DNA of 64,000 nt from Paracoccaceae bacterium. GTDB taxonomy: Bacteria; Pseudomonadota; Alphaproteobacteria; Rhodobacterales; Rhodobacteraceae. Below, piece by piece: positions 59,885 to 64,000 of this stretch. Made by a program: the position numbers and the translations under genes. The number at the start of each line of letters is the position of its first letter. Position 1 is the first letter of the stretch. Below the pieces are notes generated by a model, which was not told where the DNA came from, did not search any database, and saw only the letters and a program-made list of their open reading frames with translations. Location: positions 1 to 64,000 of the forward strand of contig JABBAP010000004.1 in assembly GCA_018607905.1 (NCBI GenBank). The letters run 5' to 3'.

Positions 59885-59906
59885 TCGCAACAATATCTCC
59901 AAGACC

Positions 59907-59933
59907 AAAGGCTCGCATCACGCGGGCCTTTTT
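59907..59933 (+). terminator. Rho-independent terminator
   Basis: AAAGGCTCGCATCACGCGGGCCTTTTT. Confidence 0.65.
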
Positions 59934-59973
59934 CTTGTGGTGAACATTGTAATCTTGGTGTTCACTGGCCCCA

Positions 59974-61599
59974 ATGAACAGCTTTGACACCATCATCATC
60001 GGCGCAGGGTCCGCAGGTTGCGTTCTGGCCAATAGGCTTGGCGCAAACACAACCCGATCCATCTTGATAATCGAAGCAGGCCCCCCTGACCGAGACCTGA
60101 TGATCCACATCCCTGCAGGGGTTTACCGCGCATGGCGTGATCCAAAAATAAACTGGAACTACCAAACCCAGTCTGATCCAAAACTACACAATCGCAACAT
60201 TTTTATGCCACGTGGCAGGGTGTTGGGCGGCTCTTCTAGCATAAACTCAATGGTCTACATGCGGGGCCACCCGCTGGATTACGATGCGTGGGCATCCGAT
60301 CATACCCTCCCCGATTGGAGTTACGCCCACTGCTTGCCCTACTTCAAAGCAGGCGAAACCAGTGATCGCGGCGCAGACGATTACCGGGGAGGATCGGGTC
60401 CACTCGGCGTATCCAAAGGCACCTATGACAACCCCCTTTTCGACGCATTCATCGCGGCGGGGGAACAAGCGGGCCAAGGACGCACGCAGGACCCGAACGG
60501 ATTTAACCCAGAAGGCGTTACCCGATTAGACGCCACACGCAAAAACGGCGCGCGCTGTTCCGCCGCTGTCGCCCATTTACGCCCTGCCCTAAAACGCGGA
60601 AATGTTTCGGTGCTGACCCGCGCACAGGTCAGCCGAATCCTGTTGAACGGCACAAAGGCACAAGGCGTTGAATACACATTTCAAGGCGAACACCAAACCG
60701 CCCATGCCCCAGAAATCATCCTTTCGGGCGGGGCAATCAACTCGCCGCACCTGCTCATGCTCTCGGGCATCGGCCCAGCCAATCATTTGGCGCAAAACAA
60801 CATTTCTTGCACCCTAAACCTACCCGGTGTCGGCCAAAACCTCATGGATCATGCAAATTTCATCCTGCAATTCGAAAGCCTCAAACGCTTCCCGATCCAC
60901 AAAGTCGACCACCCGATCCGAAAAGGGCTGGCAGGCGCACAGTGGCTTTTCACCCGCACAGGCGTCGCGACCAGTAATATCTGGGAGGCAGGCGGCCTCA
61001 TCCGCTCGTCCGAAACGGTCGATTACCCAGACCTGCAATACCATTTTGGCCCCGTCGGTTTCGAATATATCGCGGATAAAATCACCCTAAACCAAGCCTT
61101 TGCCATTCACGTCGATCTGCTGCGGCCCAAGTCACGCGGCGAAGTTCGATTAAATACTTTAAGTCCAAACGGCAATCCATTGGTGTACATCAATTATCTC
61201 GAAAAACAGAAAGATTTTAACGACATAATCAAAGGCGTCCACAAAACCCGAGATCTGGTGTCACAACCCGCGTTTAAACACCTCGCAGGGCGCGAATTAT
61301 TCACCAGTGCAGACGCAAAATCAGACGATGAGATCGCAAATTGGATTCGCCACAACGTTGAAACCGATTTCCACCCCTGCGGCACCTGCAAAATGGGAAC
61401 GGACGACATGGCAGTCACCGATGATCAGGGCCGCGTGCACGGAATCACAGGCTTGCGCGTTGTGGACGCATCGCTGTTTCCAATGATCCCCAGCGGCAAT
61501 CTAAATGCCCCAACCCAAATGCTCGCCGCCAAAATCGCCGATAAAATCACCAAAACGCCGCCATTACCGCCCTTTTACGCAAAGTTTGCCTTCCAATGA
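59974..61599 (+). CDS. GMC family oxidoreductase (choline dehydrogenase-like)
   Basis: FDTIIIGAGSAGCVLANRL, PRGRVLGGSSSINSMVYMRGHP, DFHPCGTCKMG. Confidence 0.93.
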   Translation: MNSFDTIIIGAGSAGCVLANRLGANTTRSILIIEAGPPDRDLMIHIPAGVYRAWRDPKINWNYQTQSDPKLHNRNIFMPRGRVLGGSSSINSMVYMRGHPLDYDAWASDHTLPDWSYAHCLPYFKAGETSDRGADDYRGGSGPLGVSKGTYDNPLFDAFIAAGEQAGQGRTQDPNGFNPEGVTRLDATRKNGARCSAAVAHLRPALKRGNVSVLTRAQVSRILLNGTKAQGVEYTFQGEHQTAHAPEIILSGGAINSPHLLMLSGIGPANHLAQNNISCTLNLPGVGQNLMDHANFILQFESLKRFPIHKVDHPIRKGLAGAQWLFTRTGVATSNIWEAGGLIRSSETVDYPDLQYHFGPVGFEYIADKITLNQAFAIHVDLLRPKSRGEVRLNTLSPNGNPLVYINYLEKQKDFNDIIKGVHKTRDLVSQPAFKHLAGRELFTSADAKSDDEIANWIRHNVETDFHPCGTCKMGTDDMAVTDDQGRVHGITGLRVVDASLFPMIPSGNLNAPTQMLAAKIADKITKTPPLPPFYAKFAFQ

Positions 61600-62183
61600 T
61601 CAATTTCATCTTCGCTTGCCTGTTCATCCTGTCCACCCCCGGCCCCGGTGTTTTATCCACCGCAGGCCTTGGCGCGGCTTACGGATTTCGCGCAGGTCTC
61701 GCCTATATCGCAGGGCTGTTCGTTGGCTCAAACCTTGTCATGCTCGCCGTCGTCAGCGGTCTTGCAGCGCTCGTTTTCCAATTCAACGGTCTACGCATCG
61801 CGCTGCTCATCGCATCTACCGCCTATCTACTCTACCTCGCCGCACGTATCGCTTTTGCAGGCAGCAAAGTCGCCTTTATCCATTCCGATAAACAGCCCGG
61901 GTTCTGGGCTGCCGTCACCCTACAAATCATCAACCCAAAGGCCTATGTCGTTGGAACCACAATGTTTTCGGGGTTTTCAATCTATCCAGATGCGTTCTTG
62001 ATCGAAGTCATCATCAAAGCAATCATCCTTAATACAATCTGGATTCCCGTACATTTCGCATGGCTTTATGCAGGTGCATCGCTGAAAAAACTCAACCTAG
62101 CGGACACCACACAACAGGCGATCAACATCTTCATGGCGCTCGCAATGTTGGCCGTCGTCGGCCTTGCGGCACTTTCAACCTGA
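61596..62183 (+). CDS. LysE family translocator
   Basis: TPGPGVLSTAGLGAAYGFRAGLAYIAGL; 5-6 TMs. Confidence 0.87.
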   Translation: MINFIFACLFILSTPGPGVLSTAGLGAAYGFRAGLAYIAGLFVGSNLVMLAVVSGLAALVFQFNGLRIALLIASTAYLLYLAARIAFAGSKVAFIHSDKQPGFWAAVTLQIINPKAYVVGTTMFSGFSIYPDAFLIEVIIKAIILNTIWIPVHFAWLYAGASLKKLNLADTTQQAINIFMALAMLAVVGLAALST

Positions 62184-63308
62184 TTATTCAGCGTTCGCAT
62201 CCGCGCGCGACATGCCGGCTACGTCTTGGGCCAAAACCGCTTCCATAAATGCGGTGATATCCCCATCCAAAACACCCTTTGTGTCGGATGTTTCAAAATT
62301 CGTGCGCAAGTCTTTAACCATTTGATAAGGCTGCAAAACATAGGACCGGATCTGGTTTCCCCAACCCGCATCCCCTGCGTTTTCATGCACTTCATTCACC
62401 AGCGCAGATCGTTTATCCAGCTCGATTTGATACAAGCGCGATTTCAACGCTTTCATCGCAATATCACGGTTTTGGTGCTGCGATTTCTCCGAACTTGTCA
62501 CAACAATTCCTGTCGGCGCGTGGGTAATGCGCACAGCCGAATCCGTCGTGTTCACATGCTGCCCACCCGCACCCGATGATCGGTACGTATCAATGCGAAT
62601 GTCGCTTGGATTCACGTCAATCTCGATGCTGTCATCCACCACTGGATACACTTTCACTGACGTAAACGACGTGTGCCGCTTGGCAGCACTATCAAACGGG
62701 GAAATTCGCACCAACCGATGCACGCCGCTTTCTGATTTCAACCAACCATAGGCATTATGCCCCGAAATTTTGTACGACGCAGATTTCAAGCCAGCCTCAT
62801 CACCAGATTGTTCTGATTGAACCTCGACAGAATAGCCCTGCTTTTCGGCCCACCGCACATACATCCGCGCCAGCATCGCCGCCCAATCACAGCTTTCCGT
62901 GCCACCCGCGCCTGCATTAATTTCCAAAAACGTGTCATTGGCATCCGCTTCGCCGTTCAACAATGCTTCCAGCTCTTTTTGCGCAGAAACCTTCGCCAGT
63001 TTTTTGATCGCCTCTTCGGCCTCGGACACAACATCTGCATCTTCTTCCATCTCGCCCAATTCAATCAGCTCAATGTTATCCGCCAGCTCTTGTTTCAGGC
63101 CCGAAAACGTGTCCATCGCATCGACCAAGGCTTGGCGTTCGCGCATCAATTTCTGGGCCTTATCAGGGTCATTCCACAAATCGGGGTCTTCGGACATGGC
63201 GTTAAATTCTTCCAACCGATGCCCCGCCGTGTCCCAATCCATGCGCTGCTTTAACAGCTCAAGCGAGTTCTCGATGTTCGATGTAATATTTTCGATTTCT
63301 GCGCGCAT
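62184..63308 (-). CDS. prfB: Peptide chain release factor 2
   Basis: SPF motif (RISPFDSAAKRHTSF) and GGQ (SSGAGGQHVNTTDSAVR); uninterrupted frame. Confidence 0.95.
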   Translation of the reverse strand: MRAEIENITSNIENSLELLKQRMDWDTAGHRLEEFNAMSEDPDLWNDPDKAQKLMRERQALVDAMDTFSGLKQELADNIELIELGEMEEDADVVSEAEEAIKKLAKVSAQKELEALLNGEADANDTFLEINAGAGGTESCDWAAMLARMYVRWAEKQGYSVEVQSEQSGDEAGLKSASYKISGHNAYGWLKSESGVHRLVRISPFDSAAKRHTSFTSVKVYPVVDDSIEIDVNPSDIRIDTYRSSGAGGQHVNTTDSAVRITHAPTGIVVTSSEKSQHQNRDIAMKALKSRLYQIELDKRSALVNEVHENAGDAGWGNQIRSYVLQPYQMVKDLRTNFETSDTKGVLDGDITAFMEAVLAQDVAGMSRADANAE

Positions 63309-63366
63309 GGGTCTGTCCTTGATAATCACTGTTTAGATACAACCGCAAATGCGCGGCGTCCACCCG

Positions 63367-64000
63367 TTACCGCCCCGCCTCTTTAGCCGCCATAAACGCG
63401 GCCAAACGGGTCAAACCTTCACGAATATCGCTGTTTGATCGGGCATAGGAAAACCGAATGGTTTGATGCCCGCGAACAGGGTCAAAATCCAATCCTGGCG
63501 TCACCGAAACTCCCGCATCGCGCAGGATTTCGCTGCAAAACGCGGCACTGTCATCCGTGTGACGCGACACATCCGCATAAACATAAAACGCGCCATCAGG
63601 TGGCGCGATTTGATCAAACCCCATCAACGGTAATTGCTCTAACATCAGCCTGCGATTTTCCGCATAAACCGCATAATTCGCTGTCAATTCGGCCTCGCCG
63701 TCCATCGCTCCAAGCGCGGCAACCTGCGCTGCATGGGGGGCGCAAATAAACATATTTTGCGCCAATCTCTCAACCGTTCGCACATGGCTTTGGGGCACAA
63801 CCATCCAGCCAATGCGCCATCCTGTCATTGAAAAATACTTGGAAAACGAGTTGATTACAAAAACCTCGTCACTCACCTCTAGCGCCGAAACTGCGCGCCC
63901 ATCGTATTGAATTCCATGATAGATCTCGTCAGAGATGAAAGCGATATCACGCGCTGCACAATGATCCATCAATACCTTCAACGCATCGCGGTCTAGCATC
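63367..64000 (-). CDS. Pyridoxal-phosphate-dependent aminotransferase class I/II (5' part beyond window)
   Basis: VINSFSKYFSMTGWRIGWMVVPQ PLP-lysine motif; frame open to window edge. Confidence 0.9.
   Translation of the reverse strand, partial: MLDRDALKVLMDHCAARDIAFISDEIYHGIQYDGRAVSALEVSDEVFVINSFSKYFSMTGWRIGWMVVPQSHVRTVERLAQNMFICAPHAAQVAALGAMDGEAELTANYAVYAENRRLMLEQLPLMGFDQIAPPDGAFYVYADVSRHTDDSAAFCSEILRDAGVSVTPGLDFDPVRGHQTIRFSYARSNSDIREGLTRLAAFMAAKEAGR

Noticed and set aside
62184-63308. Programmed +1 frameshift expected in prfB
   Set aside because: The frame is continuous through the N-terminal region where E. coli has the in-frame UGA; no frameshift site is present here.
1-64000. CRISPR arrays, IS elements, prophage, integrons, rRNA
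   Set aside because: No repeat-spacer array, transposase, integrase, phage structural gene or rRNA seen in the sequence or translations.

Overview
The window is a dense 64 kb stretch of an alphaproteobacterial chromosome, most likely Rhodobacterales/Roseobacter-type by gene content and order. I saw no prophage, IS element, CRISPR array or rRNA. Most of it is housekeeping: tmk-holB-tatD, a spermidine/putrescine-type ABC operon, aroQ, tRNA-Leu(GAG), lipB, ctaD, carA, ubiH, a fused indolepyruvate:ferredoxin oxidoreductase, purL-bolA-grxD, zapA with a coiled-coil partner, tkt-gap-pgk-fba-ftsB-pdhABC, degP-hflCK, gor, rpiA, sdaA, thiN and prfB. The observations most worth a second look are: (i) a 158-161 aa stand-alone protein homologous to the C-terminal part of cytochrome oxidase subunit I, lacking the helix-X haem ligands, directly downstream of ctaD; (ii) a perfect 26-bp palindrome overlapping a -10-like TATAAT upstream of pdhA; (iii) a consensus CtrA-type site upstream of a GT2 glycosyltransferase with N-terminal MshEN-like repeats; (iv) unlisted small ORFs encoding membrane peptides (30, 42 and 47 aa) in conserved-looking positions; (v) a Hint-domain protein apparently lacking the Cys nucleophile; (vi) inverted repeats near ior/lysR, LytTR/DUF2306, fba/ftsB and tkt/gap; (vii) terminators embedded in the coding 3' ends of convergent genes. 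All calls come from reading the sequence and supplied translations; no searches were run.
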